From assembly GCA_016177915.1 (NCBI GenBank), contig JACOUI010000171.1:1-32994 (forward strand): 32,994 nucleotides of DNA. Direction: 5' to 3'. Positions 22,132 through 30,147 of the stretch are shown here, piece after piece. Within the stretch, counting starts at the first letter, position 1, and each line of letters starts with the position of its first letter. The position numbers were made by a program, and so were the translations under genes. The notes beneath the pieces were generated by a model that was given only the letters and a program-made list of their open reading frames with translations, had not been told where the DNA came from and ran no database searches. The stretch comes from Planctomycetia bacterium. GTDB taxonomy: Bacteria; Planctomycetota; Planctomycetia; Pirellulales; S012-138.

Positions 22132-23283
22132 ATGGCATCAACGATTCCAATTCAGCCCGAGCGATTGCTCGACCTGGCCGTCAAACTGGTCGAGATTCCC
22201 AGCCCCACGCGCAGCGGCGCGGCCGTGGCCGACCGGCTGGCGAAGATTCTCGGCGACGACGGCTTTCGCGTCGAGCGCGTCGAGGCCGGCTGGCCCGCCG
22301 CCCCGGCCGTCGCCGCCTGGCTCGACTCGGGAAAACCCGGCCGGACCCTCCAATTCAACGGCCATCTCGATACGGTCCACCTGCCTTTCGTTCCGCCGCG
22401 CGTTGACAGCGGCAACCTGTATGGCAGCGGCGCCTCGGACATGAAAGGCGGCGTCGCGGCCATGTGCGAGGCGATGCGCGCCCTGCGCGACTCGAAGGCC
22501 CTGCCAGCCGGCCGCATTCTGCTCACCGCCCACGATCTGCACGAGAGCCCCTGGGGCGACGGCACGCAGGTCGATAATCTCATCCGCGCCGGCTACGTCG
22601 GCGACGGCGTTCTGCTGCCGGAGTACCTGTGCGACCGGCTGCCGGTCGTCGGCCGCGGGCTGGCGATCCTCAACATCCGCGCCACGCGCCCCGGCACGCC
22701 CGTCCATGAAGTCCTCGGCGGCATCGAACAACCGAGCGTCCTCTTGGCAGGGGCCGAGGTCGTGCGGTGCCTTTGCGAACTCGACGAAAGCTTGCAGGAC
22801 CGCACCGATCCGCTCGGCGGGCGCGAGAGCGCTTTCGTCGGGCAAATCGCGGGCGGCGAAATCTACAACCAGTCGCCGATTGAATGCCGGGTGTCGGGCA
22901 CGCGCCGCTGGCTGCCAGGAACAAACCCCAAGGCCGTGAAGGCCGAGATCGACGAGATTCTGCGCAGCGTCGCGGCCGAGACGAAGACGAGCGTGGACGG
23001 CGAGTTCGTCTTCGTGCGCGACGCCTTCCGGCTGCCCGAGACGCACCCGCTCATCGACGCCTTTCAGCAGGCCCACGAATCCGTCGCCGGCCGCCGATTG
23101 CCGATCGGCGCCAAGCCCTTTGTGGACGACGGCAACACGTTCGTGGCGCTCGGCCGCGTGCCGGCCATCACGCACGGCCCGGACGCGAAAGGCGCGCACA
23201 CGCTGCACGAGGTCGTGCCGGTGGCGGAGCTGGTGCGCGTGGCGCATGTTTACGCGCTGACGGCGATACACTTCTGCACGTAG
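22132..23283 (+). CDS. M20 family metallopeptidase/amidohydrolase
   Basis: 383 residues, related to ArgE/DapE/CPG2-type hydrolases that cleave amide bonds with two zinc ions. Metal-site motifs are FNGHLDTVH (about 79-87), GSGASDMKGGVAAM (about 102-115), and a His at the end (THGPDAKGAHTLHEVVPV). The usual catalytic EE motif is replaced by HESPWGDG, where only one glutamate is clear, so specificity is uncertain. The ATG at 22132 starts a typical N-terminal helix (PERLLDLAVKLVEIPSPT); the upstream open frame is REP sequence. Its stop TAG (23281-23283) lies inside a REP type 2 copy. It sits between the two RAYT genes. Confidence 0.87.
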   Translation: MASTIPIQPERLLDLAVKLVEIPSPTRSGAAVADRLAKILGDDGFRVERVEAGWPAAPAVAAWLDSGKPGRTLQFNGHLDTVHLPFVPPRVDSGNLYGSGASDMKGGVAAMCEAMRALRDSKALPAGRILLTAHDLHESPWGDGTQVDNLIRAGYVGDGVLLPEYLCDRLPVVGRGLAILNIRATRPGTPVHEVLGGIEQPSVLLAGAEVVRCLCELDESLQDRTDPLGGRESAFVGQIAGGEIYNQSPIECRVSGTRRWLPGTNPKAVKAEIDEILRSVAAETKTSVDGEFVFVRDAFRLPETHPLIDAFQQAHESVAGRRLPIGAKPFVDDGNTFVALGRVPAITHGPDAKGAHTLHEVVPVAELVRVAHVYALTAIHFCT

Positions 23284-23302
23284 GGTAGGCGGCCCACCTG
23301 CC
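23280..23302 (-). repeat. REP type 2, inverted copy (contains M20 stop)
   Basis: GTAGGGTAGGCGGCCCACCT then GCC. Differs from type 1 in the core (GGCGGCCC in place of GGCGTCCC) and in the head (GTAGGG in place of GTGGGG). TAG at 23281-23283 ends the M20 gene. Confidence 0.85.
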
Positions 23303-23369
23303 GTAGGCGACATCCGCTTGTCCCCACGCCACGCTGCCGCCCAGGCGTCACTTGCGACGGACATGACTC

Positions 23370-24092
23370 ATGGCAACCAAACCCATCACGCATCGCCGCC
23401 TCCCGCACTGGTACGTCCTGGGCGCGGCGCATTTCGTGACGTATCGCCTCGACGGCATGATCCCTGGGGCAGTCGTCGGCCGACTCAAGGCGCGGACCGA
23501 CGAACTGCTGCGACGAAAACCGCCGCCCGGCGTCACGGCAAGCGAGTATCGCACGCACATTCACAAGCTGGTGTTTGCTGAGTACGACGACTACCTCGAC
23601 TCAAACCGAAAGATTCGCTGGCTTGCCGACGCTCGTGTAGCCGCAACCATTCGCTCCAATCTCTACCACCACCACGGAGCAAAATACTACCTTTTGGCCT
23701 ATTGCGTGATGCCCAACCACGTGCACGTGCTGCTGCAACCGATCGTTGCAGGCGCCCGCTCCGTCGCGGACGCAGCCACTCAGCCCGTCGGCGAGTCAGA
23801 CGATGGGCACAGCCGCCTGGCAAAGATTATGCACAGCCTGAAGAGTTACACCGCCCATGAAGCAAATCGGATTCTCAAGCGATCGGGAACATTCTGGCAA
23901 CAGGAGTCGTACGATCACTGGGTGCGCGACGACGGCGAACTGGAGCGGATCGTGAATTACATTCGTGCAAATCCAGGTCGAGCTGGACTGGCGAAACAGC
24001 CTCACGAGTGGTTCTTTTGTTCCTGCCACGACAGGTATCTTATGGATGGCGACGATTCCGGCTGGTTGTATTGGTCGGATCGGACGTCGTGA
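23370..24092 (+). CDS. REP-associated tyrosine transposase (RAYT 2)
   Basis: 240 residues, complete Y1/HUH transposase_17 protein. The HUH motif is MPNHVHVLLQP; the probable catalytic tyrosine is in WQQESYDHWVRDDGE; IVNYIRANPGRAGLA follows. It is closely related to RAYT 1 (well over half of residues identical by eye) but starts cleanly at MATKPITHRRLPHWY without REP-encoded extension. It is flanked by REP type 2 copies, inverted upstream and a direct doublet downstream, as is usual for active or recently active RAYT/REP units. Confidence 0.93.
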   Translation: MATKPITHRRLPHWYVLGAAHFVTYRLDGMIPGAVVGRLKARTDELLRRKPPPGVTASEYRTHIHKLVFAEYDDYLDSNRKIRWLADARVAATIRSNLYHHHGAKYYLLAYCVMPNHVHVLLQPIVAGARSVADAATQPVGESDDGHSRLAKIMHSLKSYTAHEANRILKRSGTFWQQESYDHWVRDDGELERIVNYIRANPGRAGLAKQPHEWFFCSCHDRYLMDGDDSGWLYWSDRTS

Positions 24093-24137
24093 GGGCAGAT
24101 TCATGTTGAGGTCGGCATGCGTCGCCAGTCCGCCAAC

Positions 24138-24192
24138 GGCAGGCGGGCCGCCTACCCTACGCGACGAACGGCAGGCGGGCCGCCTACCCTAC
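24138..24192 (+). repeat. REP type 2 doublet (contains CorC-type gene stop)
   Basis: Direct copies at 24138-24160 and 24170-24192, core GGCAGGCGGGCCGCC and tail CTACCCTAC, period 32, spacer GCGACGAAC. On the minus strand the second copy supplies the TAG stop (24189-24191) of the CNNM/CorC-type gene. Confidence 0.85.
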
Positions 24193-25529
24193 GATGACGT
24201 CGCCGTCGCTGTGACCTGCTGCACCTGCGCCTCCTGCACTTTCTGCCGACGCACCTTGCGGACGACGAGGCGCACCGACGGCCGCGTCAAGATCTCCCCG
24301 CCCCGCACGGGCTTCCCCAGGTGCCCCACCACCCAGTCGTTCACGGTCCGGGCGCCGTTGGCGGGCACGTCGGCGCGGAGGTCGATGCCGCTCAGCTCGC
24401 GCAGCCGCTCCAGCGACATCCCACCCCCCACGACCCAGGCCTCGCCCGAGCGCGTCGCGTGCGCCGGCAGCCGGTCGAACTCGTCTTCGATCTCGCCCAC
24501 CAACTCCTCCAGGATGTCCTCCAGCGTCACCATGCCCAGCACCTTGCCTTGCCCGTCTTTCACGAGCGCGATGTGCGTCCGCTCGCGCATCAGCGTCTCC
24601 AGCGCCAGCGAAATGGGCACGTCCTCGGCCAGCATCGGGATGGGACGCACGATCGACCGCATCGACGGATCCTGCGGCGACAGCCGCATGTAGGCCACGA
24701 TGTCCTTGAAGTTCACGTAGCCAATGATCGCCTGCGGGTCGCCCGGCCGCTCCGTGACGGGAAACCGCGTGTGCATGTCCAGGTGGGCGGCCACGAGGCA
24801 ATCGGCCACCGAGTCGTTGGCGCTGAGCATGGTGATGTGCTCGGCCGGCAGGGCGATCTCCTTCACCGGCCGGGTCGAAAGCTCCGTCGCCCGGAGGATG
24901 ATCTTTTCCTCGCGGTGCCCGATCAGGCGCAGCGCCCGCGCCATGTGGGCCGTGGCGCGCAGCTCCTGCAATTCGGCCTCCTCGGAATGGCCGGCGCGGT
25001 CGATGCGGTGCTGCCAGCGGCGCTCGCCCCACTGCATGACCGCGGTGACGACGGTCTCGAACATCCACACGGCCGGCCAGACCGTCATTCCGAAGATGCG
25101 CATCGTGGGCGACAGCCGCAGGCAGAGCCATTCCTTGTTCCGCAGGGCGAAGACCTTGGGAATCAGCTCGCCGAAGATGATTGTGACGAACGTGAGCGGC
25201 ACGACGACGATCGCGATGGCCACGACGTCGGCCATCGCCGGCGAAAGGCGCACCCGCTCGACGAGGAACGGCGCTAGCTGCTCTTCGGCGCCGGCGCCGC
25301 CCGTGGCCGCGGCGATCGCCCCCACCAGCGTGATGCCAAGCTGCACCACCGCCAGGCTGGCCTCCATGTTGTCTTTCATGTAGAGCGCCGCGTGCGCGCC
25401 CCGGCGGTTTTCGCGGTTCATGAGCTGCAACCGGGCCTTGGAGACCGCCGCCAGCGCGATCTCATAGGCGGCAAAGACCGCGTTGATGACGATCATCGCC
25501 GCCATCACGGCCAGTTCAGTGCCCCACAT
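24189..25529 (-). CDS. CNNM/CorC (hemolysin C-like) transporter with CBS pair
   Basis: 446 residues. CNNM transmembrane domain (about 1-190) with hydrophobic stretches at 5-25, 58-80, 100-125 (VVAIAIVVVPLTFVTIIFGELIPKVFALRN, the family mark EL-PK) and 145-165. A CBS pair follows (about 215-340; FPVTERPGD, GYVNFKDIVAY, ALVKDGQGKVLGMVTLEDILEELVGEI), then the CorC_HlyC domain (about 350-425; WVVGGGMSLERLREL). Such proteins export Mg or Co ions or regulate that transport. The ATG at 25529 is the family start. The stop codon is contributed by a REP copy. It is divergent from gcvT. Confidence 0.92.
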   Translation of the reverse strand: MWGTELAVMAAMIVINAVFAAYEIALAAVSKARLQLMNRENRRGAHAALYMKDNMEASLAVVQLGITLVGAIAAATGGAGAEEQLAPFLVERVRLSPAMADVVAIAIVVVPLTFVTIIFGELIPKVFALRNKEWLCLRLSPTMRIFGMTVWPAVWMFETVVTAVMQWGERRWQHRIDRAGHSEEAELQELRATAHMARALRLIGHREEKIILRATELSTRPVKEIALPAEHITMLSANDSVADCLVAAHLDMHTRFPVTERPGDPQAIIGYVNFKDIVAYMRLSPQDPSMRSIVRPIPMLAEDVPISLALETLMRERTHIALVKDGQGKVLGMVTLEDILEELVGEIEDEFDRLPAHATRSGEAWVVGGGMSLERLRELSGIDLRADVPANGARTVNDWVVGHLGKPVRGGEILTRPSVRLVVRKVRRQKVQEAQVQQVTATATSS

Positions 25530-25839
25530 GCATTCCCTCCCTTGGACGAAACGGGCCGACGAACGTGGAACTTACCAGACGCGGGCCGGGGCGCGAACGG
25601 GACGGGGAAGCAGGGGACAGGAAGCAGGAGCCGGCGGCAGGCGGAATTGAAAGAGGACGCGCAAGCGCCCGTCGCCCGCGCTCGCCGGCTTACGTCCCCC
25701 TGGCAACGCGCTCGCGCGCCGGTACAATACGGGCCAGTCGCTTCTTTGGCATTTAAACGCCTGCCTTTGGACGCTCGGCGCCCTTCGCGGACCGCACCGC
25801 GGCGCGCCGGCGGGCGATTCCTCGACGTGTCGCTATCTT
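25530..25839. other. Divergent gap between corC-like gene and gcvT
   Basis: No gene is supported. It contains the short repeated GGAAGCAGG motif (about 25587-25628) and a promoter-like sequence at 25700-25728. I looked for the two-aptamer glycine riboswitch expected in front of some gcv operons and saw no matching conserved elements. Confidence 0.5.
25700..25728 (+). promoter_or_regulatory. Putative sigma-70 promoter of the gcv operon
   Basis: CTGGCA (25700-25705, four of six to TTGACA), 17-nt spacer, TACAAT (25723-25728, five of six to TATAAT). It lies about 110 nt upstream of the gcvT start and points toward it. Confidence 0.45.
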
Positions 25840-26952
25840 ATGGACGGCAACCTCGCCCGCACGCCGCTCCACGGCTGGCACGCCTCCCACGGCGGCCAAC
25901 TGGTCGAGTTCGGCGGCTGGTCGATGCCCGTCCAGTACACTTCGCTCGTCCAGGAACACCAGGCCACGCGCACCGCCGTCGGCCTGTTCGACATTTCGCA
26001 CATGGGCCGTCTGCGCTTCGACGGCCCGCGCGCGGGCGAGTATCTCGATTCTATCGTCACGCGCCGAGTGATTGACATGCAGCCCGGCCAGGCCCGCTAC
26101 GCCCTCGTGACCAACGAGCAAGGCGGCGTGCTGGACGACGTGCTGGTCTATCGCCTGCAGGACGCGGCCGGCGGCACGTATCACCTGCTCGTCGTCAACG
26201 CCGGCAACCGCCCCAAAATCCTCGCTTGGCTGCAAAAGCACCCGGCGCCGGCCGACGTGCAATTGACGGACCTCACCACGGCCTGGGCGATGATCGCCGT
26301 GCAAGGCCCGCGCGCCGGCGAGCTATTACAGCCGATCTGCGACGGCGAACTTACCACGATGAAATACTACGCCGGCCGCGAGGCCCGCATCGGCGGCGGC
26401 AGCGGCATCGTCAGCCGCACCGGCTATACGGGCGAGGACGGCTACGAGATCATTGTCGGCGCCCCGGCGGCCGTTCGCGTGTGGGAAAACCTCGTCGAGC
26501 GTGCCGGGCCGCTCGGCGGGCTGCCCTGTGGACTCGGCGCGCGAAACACGCTCCGCCTCGAAGCCGCCATGGCGCTCTACGGCCACGAGCTCACCGAAGA
26601 AACGAACCCGCTCCAGGCCGGGCTGAAGTTCGCCGTCGATCTGGAAAAGGCGGCGTACCCTGGCCGCGATGCGCTGCGGCGCATTTCGCAGCAGCCGTCG
26701 CCGACGACGCTCGTGGGACTCGAAGCCCCCGGAAAGCGCGCCCCGCGCGACGGCTACACCGTCCTATCGGGCGGCCGGCCGGTCGGCAAAGTCACGAGCG
26801 GCACCTATTCGCCCACGCTGCAAAAATCGATCGCCATGGCCTATGTCGAGCGGGCCGTCTCGTCGCCCGGCACGTCGTTGGAGGTCGACGTCCGTGGGCA
26901 ACTCCTGCCGGTCACGGTCGTCAAGCTGCCGTTTTATCGCCGCCAGAAATGA
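25840..26952 (+). CDS. gcvT: Glycine cleavage system T protein (aminomethyltransferase)
   Basis: 370 residues. Moves the aminomethyl carbon from lipoyl-GcvH to tetrahydrofolate, releasing ammonia. Family marks are TPLHGWHASHGGQLVEFGGW, the substrate-contact DISHMGRL, QARYALVTNEQGGVLDDVLVYR, SRTGYTGEDGYEI, and GLGARNTLRLEAAMALYGHEL; the C-terminal barrel ends with GKVTSGTYSPTLQKSIAMAYV. The length is normal. First gene of the gcv cluster, nine bases before gcvH, so translation is likely coupled. Confidence 0.96.
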   Translation: MDGNLARTPLHGWHASHGGQLVEFGGWSMPVQYTSLVQEHQATRTAVGLFDISHMGRLRFDGPRAGEYLDSIVTRRVIDMQPGQARYALVTNEQGGVLDDVLVYRLQDAAGGTYHLLVVNAGNRPKILAWLQKHPAPADVQLTDLTTAWAMIAVQGPRAGELLQPICDGELTTMKYYAGREARIGGGSGIVSRTGYTGEDGYEIIVGAPAAVRVWENLVERAGPLGGLPCGLGARNTLRLEAAMALYGHELTEETNPLQAGLKFAVDLEKAAYPGRDALRRISQQPSPTTLVGLEAPGKRAPRDGYTVLSGGRPVGKVTSGTYSPTLQKSIAMAYVERAVSSPGTSLEVDVRGQLLPVTVVKLPFYRRQK

Positions 26953-26961
26953 GGACGACGC

Positions 26962-27369
26962 ATGCCCTTGCTGAAGCCGGAAGAACTGCTCTACGCCGAA
27001 ACGCACGAGTGGGTCCACGTCCAGCCCAAAGGGACCGACACGATCGCGGTCGTGGGCATTTCGGCGTTTGCCGTCGAGGCGCTCACGGACCTGGTGTTTG
27101 TTCAGCTTCCCGAGGTCGGAAGGAAAGTGCAGGCCGGCAAGCCCTTCGGCGAAATCGAATCCGTGAAGGCCGTCAGCGACCTTTACAGTCCCGTGGATGG
27201 CGAGGTCGTCGAAGTGAACACGAAGCTCCCCGACCGGCTCGAAATCCTCTCGCACGACCCGTATGGTGAGGGCTGGATGGTCAAAATCCGCGTCACCGAC
27301 AAGTCCGCCCTCGGGAAACTGAAAAACCACGCGGCCTACCAACAGCAATGTGCTGAAGAAGGACATTGA
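26962..27369 (+). CDS. gcvH: Glycine cleavage system H protein
   Basis: 135 residues, lipoyl carrier that shuttles the aminomethyl group between P, T and L proteins. The lipoylation lysine is K69 in EIESVKAVSDLYSPVDGEV. HEWV near residue 15 and GEGWMVKIRV near 110 are conserved. GAGG lies upstream of the ATG, just past the gcvT stop. It is followed by a 116-bp gap holding two palindromes before gcvPA. Confidence 0.96.
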   Translation: MPLLKPEELLYAETHEWVHVQPKGTDTIAVVGISAFAVEALTDLVFVQLPEVGRKVQAGKPFGEIESVKAVSDLYSPVDGEVVEVNTKLPDRLEILSHDPYGEGWMVKIRVTDKSALGKLKNHAAYQQQCAEEGH

Positions 27370-27371
27370 TC

Positions 27372-27459
27372 GTTCGTAGTGCCCCGCCGCCGCAGTCTTG
27401 GCGGCGGCCAAAACCGCCGCATCGGGGCCCGTGTTCGTAGTGACCGCATTCAGGCGGTC
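27372..27459. repeat. Two REP-like hairpins between gcvH and gcvPA
   Basis: Each begins with GTTCGTAGTG (27372-27381 and 27433-27442) and continues into a hairpin. The first has CCGCCGC (27384-27390) pairing with GCGGCGG (27401-27407); the second has GACCGC (27442-27447) pairing with GCGGTC (27454-27459). Head conserved, stem variable, as in a dispersed family. They could lower readthrough or protect mRNA ends inside the operon. Confidence 0.6.
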
Positions 27460-27485
27460 GATCGACAGCTTCCCTTGGACACCGC

Positions 27486-28832
27486 ATGCCTTACCTGTTC
27501 AATACCCCCGCAGATCAGCAAGCCATGCTCGAGGCGATCGGCGTCCGATCGCTGGAGGAGCTCTTTGCGCTGGTCCCCCCCGACGTCCGCCTTGCGCGGC
27601 CGCTCGATCTCCCGCCGGCGATGACCGAAATGGAATTGACCGCGCACATGGCGGCGCTGGCCGCCCGGAACGACTCGGCCGAGTCGAAGGTCTGCTTCCT
27701 GGGCGGCGGCAGCTACGACCACTTCGTGCCCGCCGTCGTCGATCACGTCGCCTCCCGAAGCGAGTTCTACACCTCCTACACCCCCTACCAGCCCGAGGCC
27801 AGCCAGGGAAACCTGCAGGTCTTCTTCGAGTACCAGACGCTGATCACGCAGCTCACGGGCATGGACGTCTCCAACGCCAGCCTTTACGACGGCGGCAGCG
27901 CCGCGACCGAGGCGGTGTTGATGGCCCTGTCGACCAACCGGCGGCGGAAAGTGCTCGTCGCCGCAAGCGTGCATCCCGAATACCGCCAGGTGCTGGCCAC
28001 GTACGAGCGGAACCTCGACGTGCAAGTTGTCACGATTCCCACGCCCGACGGCTCGCTCCGCCCCGAAAACCTCGCCGCGGCGATCGACCAGGACACGTCG
28101 TGCCTGCTCCTTCAGCACCCGAATTTCTTCGGCTGCCTGGAAGACGTCGATCGCATTTCCAAAATCGTTCACGACGCCGGGGCCGTCTTCGCCGTCTCGG
28201 TCGATCCGATCAGCCTGGGCCTCTTGAAGCGGCCGGGTGACTACGGGGCCGACATCGTCGTGGCCGAAGGGCAGTCGCTCGGAACGCCGATGCAGTTCGG
28301 CGGACCCTACCTGGGCATCCTGGCCTGCCGCGAACAGTTTTTGCGGCGCATGCCGGGCCGCCTGGCCGGACAAACGGTCGATCGCCGCGGCAACCGCTGC
28401 TTCGTCCTCACGCTGCAAACCCGCGAACAGCACATCCGCCGCGAAAAGGCCACCAGCAACATCTGCACCAACCAGGGCCTGTTCGCACTGCGGGCGAGCA
28501 TCTACCTGGCGCAGATGGGCCCGCGCGGCCTGCGCGAAGTGGCCGAGCTTTGTCTGCAAAAAAGCCACTACGCGCAGAAGCAGATCACGGCCGGCGGGCG
28601 GTTCCAAACGAAGTTCGCCCGGCCGTTTTTCAAGGAGTTCGTCGTCCGCGATACGAAGGGTCGGGTCGAGTCGCTCATTGCCGACGCCTCAACGCAGGGC
28701 TTCCTGGCCGGCGTGCCGCTGGCGCGGTTCTATCCGGAGCTGGCCGATTGTTTCCTCGTCACCGTGACAGAAAAGCGCACGCGCGACGAAATCGACCGCC
28801 TGGCGCGCCTTGTCCGGAGCGCAACGCCATGA
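27486..28832 (+). CDS. gcvPA: Glycine dehydrogenase (decarboxylating) subunit 1
   Basis: 448 residues, the N-terminal half of the split P protein. With GcvPB it decarboxylates glycine and loads the remainder onto GcvH. Conserved stretches are FLGGGSYDHFVPAVVDHV, YTPYQPEASQGNLQVFFEYQT, NASLYDGGSAATEA, and EKATSNICTNQGLFALRASIYL. This subunit lacks the PLP lysine, as usual. The TGA stop overlaps the ATG of the next gene (ATGA at 28829-28832), so that gene is translationally coupled to it, separating gcvPA from gcvPB. Confidence 0.95.
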   Translation: MPYLFNTPADQQAMLEAIGVRSLEELFALVPPDVRLARPLDLPPAMTEMELTAHMAALAARNDSAESKVCFLGGGSYDHFVPAVVDHVASRSEFYTSYTPYQPEASQGNLQVFFEYQTLITQLTGMDVSNASLYDGGSAATEAVLMALSTNRRRKVLVAASVHPEYRQVLATYERNLDVQVVTIPTPDGSLRPENLAAAIDQDTSCLLLQHPNFFGCLEDVDRISKIVHDAGAVFAVSVDPISLGLLKRPGDYGADIVVAEGQSLGTPMQFGGPYLGILACREQFLRRMPGRLAGQTVDRRGNRCFVLTLQTREQHIRREKATSNICTNQGLFALRASIYLAQMGPRGLREVAELCLQKSHYAQKQITAGGRFQTKFARPFFKEFVVRDTKGRVESLIADASTQGFLAGVPLARFYPELADCFLVTVTEKRTRDEIDRLARLVRSATP

Positions 28833-29608
28833 GCAAATCGTCGATTACAGTGAGAATCGTAGGCGCCGAAGAGGACAAGGGACTTGTTCGCTTCGACGAC
28901 TTTACGATTTTCTGCAGGAGCCTCGGCCGATGCCTTAGGCGCGTCGATGATGTCGCGCGCGCTGAGGGAGCTCGGCTGCGATATCGAATCAAGCAGATGG
29001 AAGCGAGCAGCGCGGCGCTGGAGTTGGAGCCGCTCGCACCGGCCGATGGGCCGGACAATCGACGGGTCGTCATCGACCTTTTCCACGAGACGATCGAGCG
29101 CATTCAAGCAGGAAAATCCGTTGACGCGCGCTTCACATTCGACGATCTCGTGGCCTTTCGTGACCTCGCGACGCCGCTCCAAAGGCATTCGCGCGAGCTA
29201 TGGATCAACGGCGAGAAACTCACCGCAAAGTACGTGGCCCAGCTTGAACTCATTCTCGGCAGCGCGATCCCCTCGAAAGGTCAGCTTTCTGGGCGATTAG
29301 AGCGCCTCAATGTGCATGACCGCTACGAGTTTGTGCTCTTTCCGGCGGCAGGCCCGCGAGTGGTCTGCATTTTCGACGAAGCGATGTTTGAAGAAGTCCG
29401 GAATGCCATCAAGCGGATGGTGACGGTGTCCGGGACGCTGTATTTTCAGCCGGACCGGCCGCTGCCGGATCGCGTTCGCGTGGACAAAATGGAAATCCAT
29501 CCCCCCGACGACGAATTGCCGAAGCTGCGCGATTTGCGGGCGACTTCGCCCAACTGCACTGGGAAGTTGACCGCCGTGGATTTTGTGCGAGCACTTCGCG
29601 ATGAGTAA
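28829..29608 (+). CDS. Unknown protein, partner of a PIN nuclease
   Basis: 259 residues, soluble, unknown function. Recognisable segments are SSITVRIVGAEEDKGLVRFDDF at the start, a central SGRLERLNVHDRYEFVLFPAAGPRVVCIF, and a C-terminal DRVRVDKMEIHPPDDELPKLRDL with a final DFVRALRDE. I recall this protein type paired with PIN-domain genes in other bacteria, but have no function for it. It overlaps the gcvPA stop by ATGA, has GGAG nine bases before its ATG, and its own 3' end overlaps the PIN gene by eight bases. Tight coupling suggests an antitoxin or specificity factor for the PIN protein, which is inference; it is much larger than typical VapB antitoxins. Confidence 0.75.
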   Translation: MSKSSITVRIVGAEEDKGLVRFDDFTIFCRSLGRCLRRVDDVARAEGARLRYRIKQMEASSAALELEPLAPADGPDNRRVVIDLFHETIERIQAGKSVDARFTFDDLVAFRDLATPLQRHSRELWINGEKLTAKYVAQLELILGSAIPSKGQLSGRLERLNVHDRYEFVLFPAAGPRVVCIFDEAMFEEVRNAIKRMVTVSGTLYFQPDRPLPDRVRVDKMEIHPPDDELPKLRDLRATSPNCTGKLTAVDFVRALRDE

Positions 29609-30104
29609 AGCCAAGCGCGCAAAGTACTGCTGGGATACCAGCGTTTTCCTTGCCTGGATCAAGGGAGAGGAAGGTGCGCCGCTGGACGACATCGCCCTCG
29701 TCGCCGAAGACATCGACGCCGCAAGAGCGGATTTGATCGTCCCTGTCAACATTTACACCGAGTTTCTCGAGGCCAAGCACACCAAGAAGCAGATCAAGCA
29801 ATTTGAGCTTTTTCTGAAGCGGTCCAATGTTCAAGTCGTCAACACCACGGTCCCCATCGCACAAAAAGCCGGTTCCATTCGCAGCAAGCTGCACAAGCTT
29901 GGAGGTAAGCTAAAGACGCCAGATGCGCAAGTCATCGCTACCGCGATTATTTACGGGGTCGACGCGGTACATACGCTCGATCAGGACATGTTGAAACTCA
30001 ATGGCTTTGCGGAGGTCGATGGGATGCGGATTACGAAGCCTATGTTGCTGACGGGCCAAAAAGGACTTCCCCACTTTGCACCGTCGGACGACGACGACCA
30101 GTAG
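29601..30104 (+). CDS. PIN-domain putative ribonuclease (VapC-like)
   Basis: 167 residues. The acidic PIN residues are in place: D12 in WDTSVFLAWI, E54 in IYTEFLE, D108 in KTPDAQVIATAI, and D127/D129 in HTLDQD. These bind Mg or Mn and cut RNA in VapC-type toxins. The tail from about 150 is variable. ATG 29601 lies inside the 3' end of the partner gene; the two form an overlapping pair typical of toxin-antitoxin operons, although with antitoxin-sized gene replaced by a 259-residue protein. It ends 43 bp before gcvPB, placing the whole pair within the gcv operon. Confidence 0.85.
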   Translation: MSKAKRAKYCWDTSVFLAWIKGEEGAPLDDIALVAEDIDAARADLIVPVNIYTEFLEAKHTKKQIKQFELFLKRSNVQVVNTTVPIAQKAGSIRSKLHKLGGKLKTPDAQVIATAIIYGVDAVHTLDQDMLKLNGFAEVDGMRITKPMLLTGQKGLPHFAPSDDDDQ

Positions 30105-30147
30105 CAAGCGAAGCGCGAAACCCAACCGGAACTTGGTAGGCGACTCA

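Noticed and set aside
25530-25839. Glycine riboswitch upstream of gcvT
   Set aside because: The expected conserved aptamer segments are not present in the 310-bp leader region.
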